A stretch of 64,000 nucleotides of DNA from contig OZ038530.1 of NCBI GenBank assembly GCA_964036665.1, forward strand, positions 15,447,001-15,511,000. Direction: 5' to 3'. Source of the DNA: Gordius sp. MW1. Its lineage: Eukaryota > Nematomorpha > Gordioida > Gordea > Gordiidae. The notes beneath the pieces were generated by a model, which had not been told where the DNA came from, did not search any database, and saw nothing but the letters and a program-made list of their open reading frames with translations. Both the position numbers and the translations under genes were made by a program. Below, piece after piece: positions 24,440-35,408 of the stretch (positions within the stretch are counted from its first letter, which is position 1; each line of letters opens with the position of its first letter).

Positions 24440-24930
24440 TGGATTTTTTGAATTATAAAATGATGAAAAGAATGGATCAATTGAAAGTTTTTTGCTTTCT
24501 AATAACCGAAATTTAAGTCTTTTAGACAGTTTTCCCGATATAAAAAAACTATTTATTAAATATAATACGCCATTACCATCAAGTGCCCCTGTGGAAAGAT
24601 TATTTAGCTTGGGCAAAATTTTATTTGGAGACAAGCGAACATGTCTTTTAGATGACAACTTTGAAATTAATATTTTGTTAAAATCAAATAAAGATTTATT
24701 ACCTGATGATTTTTACAAATTCTAATAGATAATATATTGGTTTTATGAATTAATAAAAGATGTTTGTATATATTTAAAAAATTTAAAAAAGGAACTTCAA
24801 AAGGAACTAGAACTGGAACTAGTTCCTTTTTAAAATGAGGAACTAGGAACTGTAATTAGTTCCATTTTAGGCAAAGGAACTGGAACTTGACAATTTCCTT
24901 TTTAAAAGGAACTTTTAACAGCTCTACATA
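24440..24930 (+). pseudogene. hAT transposase dimerisation domain and right terminus
   Basis: 24492-24725 encodes FPDIKKLFIKYNTPLPSSAP, then VERLFSLGKILFGDKRTCL and DDNFEINILLKSN. This is a clear hAT C-terminal dimerisation domain ending at a natural stop. From 24785 the DNA becomes a palindromic series of GGAACTAGTTCC-like words and ends AAAAGTTAACAGCTC-like near 24930, a probable right terminus. The domain is well preserved while the middle is absent, suggesting internal deletion. No left terminus or target duplication was identified. Confidence 0.7.
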
Positions 24931-25384
24931 TAACACACACCCTACCCAGCCGCATAATTTTACCACACAACCACACTAACACTGCTATGCTACATAGTAT
25001 GCATGCATGCAATGCATCCCAAGTCCCAACGCTTTATGAAAATTTGTTAATATATAGATGGCGCTAATACATGTTAAATATTTAAATTAATTGTATATTA
25101 ATAAATTCTCAAATTTTTTAATAATAACACTAAACTCTTCCTTTATTTAAAATTGTAAATCTTTAAAAAAATTAAATGCTTCCTGAAAAAAAGTAAAATA
25201 TTTAAATCAAAATATAAATTTTATTCTTAAATTTATAATAATAAAAAAAAAAATTTTTAGAAACCTGAGGTCAAGCTGGCCTGGGGTTTTAGGTTTGGTG
25301 CATAATTGACCTGAAGTTTTTTCAGGTTGATTTTAGGGATCAACCATAGGTTAAGGTTTAGTTGTCGAAAAAACGTTACCTTAT
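24931..25384. other. AT-rich spacer between hAT remnants
   Basis: AT-rich DNA, then a short GC-richer patch (25257-25370) with ACCTGAGGTC/GACCTGAAG/ACCATAGGTT-like inverted words, probably the subterminal repeats of another degraded element. No exon recognised. Confidence 0.4.
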
Positions 25385-25690
25385 AAGGGTGCGTCTTAAA
25401 ATGCGATTTTGCATAGATGCAAAAAAAACGAATGCATGTTAAAACATAGCCGCGTCTTAATACGAGCGTCACGTCATTTTTTTTCTATTTTTGTGTTTTG
25501 GCTCATAAAACAAATATTTATCCTTTAATTACGCTTATTAATGCATATTCATATGGTAACTAAACTAAAATTGTTGATTTCACGACATGTATATCGCATA
25601 TTTAGACAAACAAAAATATGGCGCTTGAAGTTGAATCATATATTAAGACGGGCCCTAAGGTTTTTTACATACCTGCACCTCAAGTTGGTA
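25385..25690 (+). repeat. 5' end of an unclassified TIR element (copy 1)
   Basis: Starts near GGTGCGTCTTAAAATGCG and carries subterminal words ATGCATGTTAAAACA and CGCGTCTTAATACGAGCG. The same ~300 bp recurs at 54305-54600, inside a THOC1 intron, with about 85% identity by eye; both reach an ATGGCGC start-like codon. Downstream of copy 1 an ORF (25618-25896) contains CNYC and may be the start of a BED-like finger, but this is not proven. Confidence 0.6.
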
Positions 25691-25914
25691 ACCATTTCAC
25701 ATACAATAAATCATCGAATTATGCTACCTGCAATTATTGTGAAAGTTTTATTATATACAACGAAAACTGGCTAAAAAACAAATCTTCATTGCTTCAGAGA
25801 TATCGATATTTTATCCTTTTGGCCCTTAATATTTTTGTCATCATTCTTTGTATTCTTTTGAATAAAATTTTGAAATGTATTAATAAATTAATGTAGTAAT
25901 TAGTAATTAAAAAA

Positions 25915-26085
25915 ACATAAAAAATATTAAAATCGAATCCTTAAAAATATTTCAAATCGAATTCGAATACTTATTTTATATTCGACAAATCTCGAATCGA
26001 ATATTTTTTTAAATAATATTTTCAAATTCGAATCGAATACCAAAAAAATTAGATTCGAAATCCTGAGGCGTAATACAGGACATTA
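25915..26085. repeat. Solo right end of the ATTCGAATCG hAT family
   Basis: About 150 bp of TTCGAATCGAATA-like words ending CCTGAGGCGTA, matching the terminus of 10100-11564 (CAGAGGCGTA). No matching left end was found nearby, so this is a fragment or part of a composite with the preceding repeat. Confidence 0.65.
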
Positions 26086-26202
26086 ATTCTTTTAAAAATA
26101 AATCAGATGCTATTGCCGATTTGAGTATGTCTGCTGACAAAAGTGATTCTTTGATCAAAAAAATTCGAATCCAATTAACACTATCACAATCTTCGGTATT
26201 AT

Positions 26203-27338
26203 TAGTGATGCGGAAAAACCGAGAAAAATCTCGGTCTCGTCTCGTCTCGCGAGAATTTGAAAAAGGAGTCGAGATCGAGACGAGAATTTTGAGGTCGAGA
26301 CGAGACGATACGAGATTTTCTTGGCGAGATCTCGACTTTTTATTGATCGTTAGATTTTAGTAAATTATTGTGTACTTTAATTTACATTTAAGGTATTAAG
26401 TGTAAATCAATATGTATGGAATATATTTGATATTAAAAAAAATCCAAGTGTAGTTAATATTATATATTTTTGCAAAAAAAATTAAAATTTGGCAATCATT
26501 TACCTAAGTATGGTTGATTTTTGTCATACATTTAAATACGTATTCATTAATTTAAAGTTTAAACCTTATGTTCTTAATTCTATAATAATGCTGCTTTTAT
26601 TGTTGTTTTTACAACGTTTTAATTTGTGCAACTAGTTATCAATTCTGTAAATAATATAACATCATTAAATGTCACTCGCACTTTGTGGTTTATAGCGCTA
26701 TAGTAAACATGCAATAAACACTATGGGCTAAATTAATGATGGTTATATTAATGGACTTAAACATTTGCCTTAAATATGTTAAGGTCTACTTTGAAGCATT
26801 AGCAAAGGTTAATAAAGGGTCTCATTTTGCTCAATTATGCAACTAAATCAACTATAAGCGAACTTATAATTTTTGAAGTCCATTTATAGTTGACAGACAC
26901 AGTGAATTTAATACAAATATTATAATTTGCTAGAACAATAAAATTTAATTTTTTATATTTCAAATTTATTTATAGTTTTTTTAGTCTGCACTTTTTATAG
27001 AAAATGTTATCTTTATGAGTTAATTCATATCTTTATATTGTCAATGAGATGTCGTGTCCCGCTAAATCTTTAAAAAGTTTGTGTATTAAAGTTTTTCAAA
27101 AAATATAACATTTGCCATTTGGATTTTTGAACACTTATTTATATTTTTAATAAAACAGGAGAAATTTTTATTCCGAATATATTTTTTTTTAAAAGTCGAG
27201 ACAAGACGAGAATTCTCGTCGAGACGAGACGAGACCGAGATTTTTCTAGACCGAGACAAGACGAGATTTTCTCAATCGCTCCCGAGACGAGACGAGATTT
27301 TGTTTTCGAGACCGAGACGAGACGAGATCGAAATACTA
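26203..27338. mobile_element. Non-autonomous CTCG-type hAT-like element
   Basis: Begins TAGTGATGCGG and ends CGAAATACTA, flanked by GGTATTAT (26195-26202) and GGTAGTAT (27339-27346), an 8-bp duplication with one mismatch. Subterminal DNA is CGAGACGAGAC-like. End to end it is homologous, in inverted orientation, to the non-coding parts of 19447-22128 (shared blocks include CACATCAAGGTATTAA-like and GGAATATATTTGATATT-like runs). No ORF of significance. Confidence 0.85.
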
Positions 27339-27742
27339 GGTAGTATCTATTTCAGTCGAAAACCTGGATAAAGCAACAGCCAAATTTCTTTCCTCTAAGG
27401 TATTGAAAATTTTACTGATATTCATTCAAAGATTGAACCCATCAGATCAGTCAATTTTTAGTCATTTTATATAACCTTAGGATTTCCAACAAAAAGTATG
27501 CCGTCTAACGTAAAGGATCGGCCATAAATATTTGATGGAATCTTTTAACCGAATAAACAATCGTTAATGCTTCTCCCGAACGAAGCAGGAACTAACTTAT
27601 TCTTTAATTCCCAATGTATCCCATAGGTAGATTGATAGCGATACTAATTATAAACGCTAGTCACTACAATTCAATATCCAAGAATGCCCTCGCATGTACT
27701 GCACTTAAAATTGGCCTGAAAATTATTATGTACCATAAACTC

Positions 27743-28555
27743 TCAAAAAAGTTGGAACACTCCTCTCTACGATCATGCCCTTAAAACTCTTATATCGGGC
27801 GCTTCGTTGGAGGAGTTACCAGCTTTAAGAAGTTTTGCATCCAGGTCCGGCCACGAGTGGTTGGAGGCCATCTAAGTCGGACCCATGACCTTCAACTCTC
27901 CAACAACGAGTTCAGGATCGCAACAGGGCTCCGCCTAGGTTGTGATATAGTTGCCCCCCATCAATGCAACTTATGTGGCTCATCTGTAGGTACAAAAGGT
28001 CATCACGGCCTACATTGCAAATTTAATAAGGCCAGATTTTTACGTCACACATCTGTTAATGCTCTTCTACAGAAGACATTCAATAAGGCTGGCTTTCCCT
28101 CCCAATTGGAGCCTAATGGTCTTTGCCTTAGCGACAAGAAGAGACCCGATGGACAGACCCTCATCCCATGGGCAAAAGGGCTATGCCTAGCATGGGACTA
28201 CACTTGTCCGGATGCCTTTGCACCCTCAAACCATAACAAAGACCCCCTTGTCGATTCTGAAAGAATAAAGTCAGCTAAATACGCAGAACTTAATTCCTCA
28301 CTCCTTTTCTGCCCTATAGTGACCACTACCCTTACAACAATAGGGCCTAAAACCCAAGCCCTCCTGAAAGAATTGGGGCGCCTTATAGCTGCCAATACCC
28401 TTGACAAAAGGGAAACTTTTTTTTTAAAACAGAAAATCGGAATTATAATTTGTCATTTCAACGCGATCGCAATTTTTGAATGTTTACCTCGCATATAATT
28501 TTTATAGTATATATAGTTTCATTTAATAAAAGATATCATTATAAAAAAAAAAAAA
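27743..28555 (+). pseudogene. Zinc-finger plus PD-(D/E)XK-like endonuclease domain, LINE 3' end (copy 1)
   Basis: With one frameshift near 27862 this reads KSWNTPLYDH, SGHEWLEA and FRIATGLRLGCDI. A CCHC finger follows (CNLCG ... GHHGLHC, then RH), and then EPNGL, KKRPDGQTLIPWAKGL, LAWDYTCPDAFAPSNHN and a KYAELN helix. The E...RPD...WDxTxxD order fits a PD-(D/E)XK restriction-like endonuclease as found at the C-terminus of R2/NeSL-type LINE proteins; this is an inference from motif order. The ORF stops at 28498, followed by AATAAA (28525) and an A-run (28543-28555), supporting a retrotransposed 3' end. No reverse transcriptase precedes it. It is the best preserved of the five copies. Confidence 0.6.
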
Positions 28556-29194
28556 TGAAGAAAAGACTTAAAGCCCTGAAAGAGGCCTGCGATAAAAATC
28601 CGTCAATCCCACCGTATCAGCGCCACGAAGCCGAGTTCCTATTGTCCATGGGAGAATCTATCGACTGCTTTGATGACACCATTGATAAATTCTCGGACAG
28701 AGTAAAAACCCTGGCATTGGCAACGTACTACGGCTGGCAAGCATTCACGGGTAAATCGAAAGACTGGGCTGAAAGAAATGGACTGGGCTCGTACACGGAA
28801 CCAATAAATACGTATAGGACATAAACACGACCCCGGGCAGAGTACACAGAGCAAGCCAGTTCCTTTCGTCAAACTGGTCGATCTCAAAATCCAAGAAGGG
28901 CGCCCCCGCCAAGAAAGAAGGGGACGTCGGAGGATAGGACGTAGGGAACGATCCTACGTCCGGAAGGTGGCGGCGACCCTCGGCAGCGGTGTATACCCGC
29001 CGAGGTCAGAGGGAGACGAACGGATTCCTGGCTGGCTAACTAACATCACTTCTATAGCCAGGAGTCTCGCCTTAAACACGATCTCCCCTGACAATGGTCC
29101 GGAGATAGAGGAGCCCAACCCGCCCTTTATCACGTCGCCACCCGCTCCAGCTAATGTGCCGGAACATCTCCAAAACGATTGGATAATAAATTAA
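28555..29194 (+). pseudogene. Unrecognised GC-rich coding-like island
   Basis: Directly after the poly(A) run, GC content jumps to roughly half, against ~30% around it. An ORF from ATG 28555 to 28824 (89 codons) contains IPPYQRHEAEFLLSMGESID and YYGWQAFTGKSKDWAERNG. A second open stretch in another frame to 29194 has an Arg-rich segment (28870-28960) followed by GSGVYPPRSEGDERIPGWL and a Pro-rich end PPFITSPPAPANVPEH. I do not recognise a family. The two stretches may be one gene with a frameshift. Composition and position suggest an inserted foreign or viral-like/retroelement fragment, but nothing in the sequence proves this. Confidence 0.35.
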
Positions 29195-30334
29195 CAACTC
29201 CCTTCGTAATTAGCCTTAGTATTTATAAGGAACAAGGCCAACCTTTAGAATATATTAGATCTACAAACGGTTTGGTTCTCAAAGAGACAAACATATGTTG
29301 CATGTCATAAAAACATTAAGACCGAAAAATTGTGTATTCTCCCATGCATTATGTCACAATAATGATTTCCAATTATCATATAGAAGGGTTTGTGTATTTA
29401 ATCAGAAACAACTTATATATAAAGTCTCTAGTCTATTAAATCTTCTTGGAAAAATAGAATTCCTTCCTAATGGCAATTTTTAAAAGATTACTAGTATCAA
29501 GCGCCAAAATTATCATATTTGCGGAACAAGACCTTACTTTGGAATGTATTTAATCAATAAGACATTAAAACAAGGCAGTAGCGCAATAACTTGCCTTATC
29601 TTACACCTATAATCCTCCTAGTTTAAGGACAAAACAAGGATAAAAATCGTAAAACATTTCCTAAGGCTAAATTATAATATTATCAATGGTATTAACAAGA
29701 ACAATATATTAATTTAATTTAAAAAAGGCTGGCGCCAATAACTTGGTGGACGGACGACGGACGGACAACCAAAAACGAGCCCATAAATTGCATAGCAATT
29801 AAAAAAAGATTAGCTAAATTTTTGGCATATATAGCTTATAATAGTAAATAGTGAGGTCCATATAATAAATATATATTATTCAATTCCGTTTGCACAATCA
29901 AAAAGATATTCTAAAGTCATTCTATAATTTCATTGAAATAAAGGTTAAGCATCTAATCCGAATTCGAGTATAAATGCCCTAGTTGCTAAGGTTTTAGGCA
30001 TCCGTCCGACACTTTCTAAGATAACCCAATCAAAATGAGAGTTAAAATAACTCTGCGCAAAATGTAATATATGTAAAATGTAATATATAGGCAAGGGTTA
30101 GGGTTATATTTAGTTATTTATTTGATAATATGTACTTATTTATAAAATAGATATTATATATTTTGATATAACTTATTTTGTTTTAATTGTACATATTACA
30201 TGCGTATGAATATGCGTGAAAACCGGTCTCACAAGTGTCGGACGCTTATACCCGAACCAGTTGCTAATAGTAAAATTGTAGCAAATTGACTAATCGATGT
30301 GTATAAAATTTAATTAAAAAATTATTCATCAAAA
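29195..30334. other. Intergenic region upstream of TMEM208
   Basis: Contains a dispersed repeat (29640-29800) and, at about 29975-30280, a pair of inverted words GCATCCGTCCGACAC / GTGTCGGACGC that may delimit a ~290-bp MITE. A 62-codon ORF at 29295-29483 has no domain. The segment just left of 30335 should hold the TMEM208 promoter; no core promoter element is clear. Confidence 0.4.
29640..29800 (-). repeat. Dispersed repeat, copy of the 60475-60610 sequence
   Basis: The reverse complement contains TTTTAATTGCTATGCAATTT followed by ATGGGCTCGTTTTTGGTTGT and multiple GTCCGTC words, then TTGTTCTTGTTAATACCATT. The same blocks in the same order occur at 60475-60610. The core word also recurs near 59310, 60968 and 63190. 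Confidence 0.7.
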
Positions 30335-31113
30335 ATGTTTAATGTAAATACATAATAATATGTGATGCTTGTATTATAAATAGGTCAAAAAAGGAAAAGA
30401 AGCTACAAAGGGGCAAAAACAAATTGTTGAGGATAACAGAAAGATTTTACAGTTTTACATGATCATTATTGGTCTTAGTTCTGTAAATATTATATTTATT
30501 TAGTTATATACAAATTAGTTTGTGCACATTTTAGAAAGATATATATTTGTTTCTTTTGACACAAATAGCAAAGTAATTAAATTTTTTTATTTTGAAATGC
30601 TTAAAATCTATACAGGTTTTGTTTTTCATTAGTTTATTTATTCATGGTATTTGTTTTTGGATTATGAAACTTCAAGCAGGGGACACCTATGGTAATGTTG
30701 ACCTCAACACAAATTCTGGCCTCTCAGAGTATAAACTATTAATGAAAATATTAAAATTTAACAAAGAAATTTAAAGGACGCAATAATACTAACCTCAATT
30801 TCACAAATGCTCTCATTATATTCAAAATGGTTTTGGTGGTTACTGGCTATAGTGAGTACATAACATCAAATTGATTGAAAAAATAATTTATAACCAAAAT
30901 ATAGGAGGATCCATATATAACAATTTATTTTTACAAATGAATAATTATAATATTTCAAAAAATAAAGGATATTTTATTTAGATTCCATTAAGAGCATCCT
31001 ACATTATATGGATCAACATATTACAGCCATGGTTTTTTGCTCAGCCAAATAATCCTGAAGGTGAAGAAAAAAAGCAAAAGAAGTTAGAAAGGAAGATGAA
31101 AAAATTTAAATAA
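30335..31113 (+). CDS. TMEM208: TMEM208 homologue (SND2), ER membrane targeting factor
   Basis: A multi-pass ER membrane protein of the SRP-independent (SND) targeting route for membrane proteins. Six exons: 30335-30343, 30384-30482, 30519-30572, 30616-30728, 30767-30851, 30982-31113. They total 164 codons including TAA (163 aa; human 173). The first exon is just 9 nt (Met-Phe-Asn). Conserved blocks are KGQKQIVEDNRKILQFYMII, a hydrophobic pair ending VLFFISLFIHGICFWIM, then GDTYGNVDLNTNSGLSENLK. Next comes DAIILTSISQMLSLYSKWFW, then RASYIIWINILQPWFF, and a lysine-rich cytosolic tail KKQKKLERKMKKFK. This block order is diagnostic. Introns are 40, 36, 43, 38 and 130 nt. It converges on EMC8/9, whose stop is 20 bp away. 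Confidence 0.9.
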
Positions 31114-31133
31114 ATTTGTAAAATAAACTTACA

Positions 31134-33609
31134 TCATGCATTTGTTACGAGAGAATTGACTTCGAGATTTCTCCAATCATTGTTAATGTTATCAAAATGA
31201 TTGTCAAAATCAGTCAATAAATCCTGTCCTTTGGTTTTTAATAAATGAAGCAAAGTTACTAAGTATTGAGATGTTATGTCATTTTCTTCATTGCTAGGTA
31301 ATTTTAAAAAGGATTGGCATATACTAGCAAATCAAATATAAAAACATAGCCAGATTTTGAAAAAAATAGCCAAGTATTTAAATTTAATATAAAATAAAAT
31401 TCAAATATAATAAATTTTGTTTTGAGTTAAAAATTAATTGCATCTTATATACAAAGGTAAATTATATAAAATTGCCAATGTTTTTTAAATAATAGTAACC
31501 TAGTTTAAACTGGAGTTAATTAGTATGCAACTTAAATATTACAAAACATTATAAAGCTTGTTAAAATGCATATATTTAAACCAACAAAAATTTATACTTT
31601 AACAAAAATCATGTAAATACTCTTTCAACAGGGTGCTTTAGATAAATTCAAAAGTTTGCCAAATAATTTTTACACCTTTTTAATATTATTTAATTAATAA
31701 TGTTTATAATCTATTCACAAGGGGATAACAACAAATATGTTAACAAACCATGTATATATAAGTAATAGTTAATTGGTTAACCATGCTAATCGAATACCCA
31801 TTTTGAGGCCATAACAAAACAATTCAATAACACAATTTAAATACATTACAAGTCCCTTAATAATTGAGCTTAAAAATAAATTCAAAATTTCTCCTAATGT
31901 ACTTATCAGAAATTAAGAAATTCCAGCCCATCCCACCTAGCACTTAAATTTAGATTTTTGGGTGGGCACCATAACCTTATGTGGTCTTATTGAATTTTTA
32001 ATAGTGTATTTTTTTGATGGTTGGAAAACAGAAAAACCACTTGTACTGCTGGGTAAAAAACATGTCATTTTTCCTTCAAATTGTTAATGGTGAAGAAAAA
32101 TGAATTAATTATTGAGTAAATGAAGGGGAACCATCAACAATTATTGATAAAATCTAGTGATAACATTAATACTGAATGCTCGCGACAACTAATGATCAAA
32201 TTTAAACAGCTTTGTATAAAACAATCAGGTTTTAAAGGACAACACAAAGTAATTAAACTTCCAACTAATGCACCAGCACGCATATCAAAATTGCTTAAAG
32301 AAACAATTGAGACGTTTAGTCAGAAATTCCTGAAGCATGAGGTTTACTCATTATAATTAGCCCTGTTGGAGACAAGCATTTTCTTAAGAAATGAAAGGTT
32401 TTTATGGGTGTAGCCAGGGTGCAAGAGGGGCGGCTGCCCCCTCTAAATCCAAAAATTTGTTGAAATATATTATAATTATGGCTTACAATTAATAAAAGCA
32501 TCATTTTGCCCCTTCTAATTCCAATGTTGATTATGCAGAACAGCACTTTTTCTGTTGCCTACCACAAAAACTCTCAAATTTTCCTACCAATTTCTATATA
32601 TAACCAGCTATGGAAACTGCATTTTAAATACTTACATATCTGGTAATTAACTTATTTTGATTAAAAAGTTTATCATATATTTAATGATTAAAAATATGGC
32701 ATATAGATTTAATAAAATGAGCCCTTAAAAAAGCTTTATGTGATAAAAATTTAACAATAAAAATGTCTATGTTATCAAAAATATGCATAATTTGCCAATA
32801 TATTGAAAGGATTAGCACAACATGTAAAATTATTTTGCATTTTTTAATATTGCATATACATTATTCATTTAAATTTACTAATTGTGGCATATTAGATTCA
32901 TGCAAAAATAAAAATACTCTTTTTAACTACAAAAGTATTCAAATTTTCATATTTAATTAGTTAATAAATCTTAAGGATATTACTTACCTATAAACAAAAA
33001 TAAAAAAATCCACATAAATATATAGTAAAAAATTTATATATAAACAATATGGAATAAAAATTAATTTGATTTACTTGTTGACTAATTTCCATTTCCCATC
33101 CATATTATTATAAATATCAATAAAAGGTCCACATTCATGCATTGTTAACTTAAGGTTATTCACCTAATTTAGTGGTATAATACTTAAAAATTATTACTAT
33201 GGCTAGACAGGAGTTTTCATAATTTGCCAATATTTTATCCATAATTTTTAGAGCAAAAACATCTGGTCTAAATATGTGTAATTAAAAATAGCTGCAAAAG
33301 TACTCATTGTTATCTAGCAGACTATTGGCTTGATAGTAGCCACAAATTTGCTTTTTATTTTGCTCACAATATATGTCAACCTACAATTAGTAGTTTTTAA
33401 GATAACAAAAATTATACTTGGGTTAATGCTATTTCCAACATTGGTGTTAAATATATACATTGATGAAATAATGGTATAATGTCATCAACAACGGTATTTT
33501 CTTTGGACAAACTTTTATCACATATTAAAAGTCCGTTGACATTGTCATGTGGGTATTTGAAAGCGTGCAATCCAATCTTAACGTAAGCTAACTTTAATAT
33601 TTTAGTCAT
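31134..33609 (-). CDS. EMC8: ER membrane protein complex subunit 8/9
   Basis: Cytosolic subunit of the ER membrane protein complex, an insertase for tail-anchored and multi-pass proteins; MPN-like fold without the metalloprotease JAMM residues. Five exons (minus order): 33609-33418, 33380-33304, 33267-33198, 33163-33075, 31323-31134. They join into 206 codons including TGA (205 aa; human ~210). Hallmarks are YVKIGLHAFKYPHDNVNGLL, IPLFHQCIYLTPMLEIALTQ, CGYYQANS and ILANYENSCLAIVNNLKLTM, plus the C-terminal signature LLTDFDNHFDNINNDWRNLE. ATG at 33609 opens the MTKILKLAY start. Three introns are 37, 36 and 34 nt; the fourth is 1751 nt and contains a MITE at 32405. EMC8 and EMC9 are vertebrate paralogues, so this corresponds to their single ancestor. 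Confidence 0.93.
32405..32536. repeat. GGCGTAGCC-type MITE in the EMC8/9 intron
   Basis: The left end GGGTGTAGCCAGGG is followed by GAGGGGCGGCTGCCCCC, with interior tracts CCCCTCTAAATCC and CCCCTTCTAATTCC as in copies at 4395 and 40636. The right end is degraded. It lies inside the 1751-nt intron of EMC8/9. Confidence 0.6.
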
Positions 33610-34262
33610 ATCATATGATTAACGAGTGCCATAATTATTCAAAAAATAGTGGATTTAGAAAAATTACATTGGTTTTGCACTTCAAAAATTAACTCATTAA
33701 AATCTATAAGAGACAAACTACAGTTTGCCGGAGTAACTAATTTCAATTATAGACTCTTTATATAAACAAAACTTTTTGTTTTACCATAATTATGGCGTTT
33801 ATACAGACACAAAGTTTTTATCAGGGAACAGCATGAGGGTTTATTGTCAATTCGTTTTTTATTAAGTAATCGACCTCCACCGTTTTAAAATAAAAATAAC
33901 ATGGAAATGTTATGCTTCAACCTTTGTTTTAAAGTATTTTACAAATAAAAAAATTTAATTTTTGACTATTTTATCAAAAAACAGGTGGGAGGGAACGGGA
34001 AATGCCCGCCCACTGTTTTTTGATTAATAGCTATATTAAATGGGTTAAAATATTATAGTTTAGTTACATCAAAGACTTTATGACACTTATAAAAATCAAA
34101 GAAATATAATATATACATCTAATTGTTAATTTAATTTTAGATAAAATGCGTTGAACGAATAGGATTGTGAAAATTGCTATGAAAAATAAACTTGTTTGAA
34201 CATTTATAACACCAGACGGCCCAGGAAGTAAACTAAGTGAGTATTATATGTTCTGTAATATC
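33610..34262. other. EMC8/9 upstream region
   Basis: AT-rich DNA between the EMC8/9 start codon and the left LTR, presumably including the EMC8/9 promoter. No ORF, repeat pair or clear promoter motif was recognised. Confidence 0.4.
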
Positions 34263-34406
34263 TGTATTAACGAAATATACATCGTATCATTATATTGTTT
34301 ATGTTCGGTATTCCTAGTAAATACAATTTATATATTTTAACATATGACCTGATTTGAATAAACATTTTAATTGAGTACAAATTACTAACTGTGTTCCACG
34401 TTATAT
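34263..34406 (+). repeat. Left LTR
   Basis: Begins TGTATTAACGAAATATAC and ends GTTCCACGTTATAT. Identical to the right LTR except two A-to-G differences around 34315-34325. Contains ATTTGAATAAACATTTT, a possible polyadenylation signal context. Confidence 0.9.
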
Positions 34407-34437
34407 TCTGGCGCGACCGACAGGATCTAAGAAGATC

Positions 34438-35315
34438 ATGGAATCTATTCCTAGCTACAACCCTGCAGATAAGATAGAATCATATTTGTTCACATTAGAT
34501 AATATATTCAAATCTAGGAACATTACGGATCTAAATAAAAAAGGAACCACATTGATTCTGGCATATATGGGCCAAGGCAATGTTGAAAAGATTAGATCTT
34601 ATTTATATCCTAAGGATATTACCATCCTCACCTATAAGGAATTAATTGATCCAATCAAGAAAGTTTTTCAAATTAAAAGAACCATATTCCAAAACAGGTT
34701 GAATTTTATACGTTGCATTAACCAGGAGGGAGAAGCAATAAAGGACTATGAAATAGACGTAAGACAATTGCAGAAGAATGTAATTTTGCTACTAATATAA
34801 ATGAACATCTCAGGGATCAGATGTTGCATGGGATCCAAAACAAAACTTTAGAAATTGAAGTAAGAACACGATGGCCTGAGGCTACAGATTCCAATAACAA
34901 TACAATAACATTTGAAGAGATATACAAGATAGCTGAAGCCAAGGAGTTGGCCAAGAAAGAAGTCATAACTTATGAAATTGATGCTATAAATCCAAGGTAT
35001 AAGCCAAAAACTAAACAACAACATTATGTGAAACAACAACATCGAAATTGTTCTCGGTGTGGCAGACATCATCAACAAAAGAAATGCCCTGCGTTTTACA
35101 AAGAATGTTTCATCTGTCAGAAAAAGGGTGATTTTTCAAAATTCTGTCACACAAAAAATGTAAATATGGTGAACACAGTTAAAAATTTGAATAATTTTGA
35201 AACATTCAAAAAGCCTTGTATTAAGGTAAAGATCAATCGAATAACTTGCAACATGTTATTCGACACAGGGGCTGCAGTTTCTATCATTAACCAGGCAATT
35301 TACAATTTAATTTAA
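34438..35315 (+). pseudogene. gypsy gag and protease, frameshifted
   Basis: 34438-34800 encodes the capsid-like half. Near 34770 a missing base ends the frame; the protein continues in the next frame (34821-35315). The nucleocapsid region has cysteine knuckles CSRCGRHHQQKKC and CFICQKKGDFSKFC, the latter lacking the usual histidine. The aspartic protease starts LFDTGAAVSII with the catalytic DTG. An in-frame TAA at 35313 then interrupts the protease, and the same frame continues into RT. Confidence 0.85.
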
Positions 35316-35408
35316 ACACCTAGCCTGGAACAATGTCCAACGTTAAAATATTTTGTATATCAACCCATACCAATATTAGGTAAAACTACTGTAAATGTAA
35401 AACTGGGG

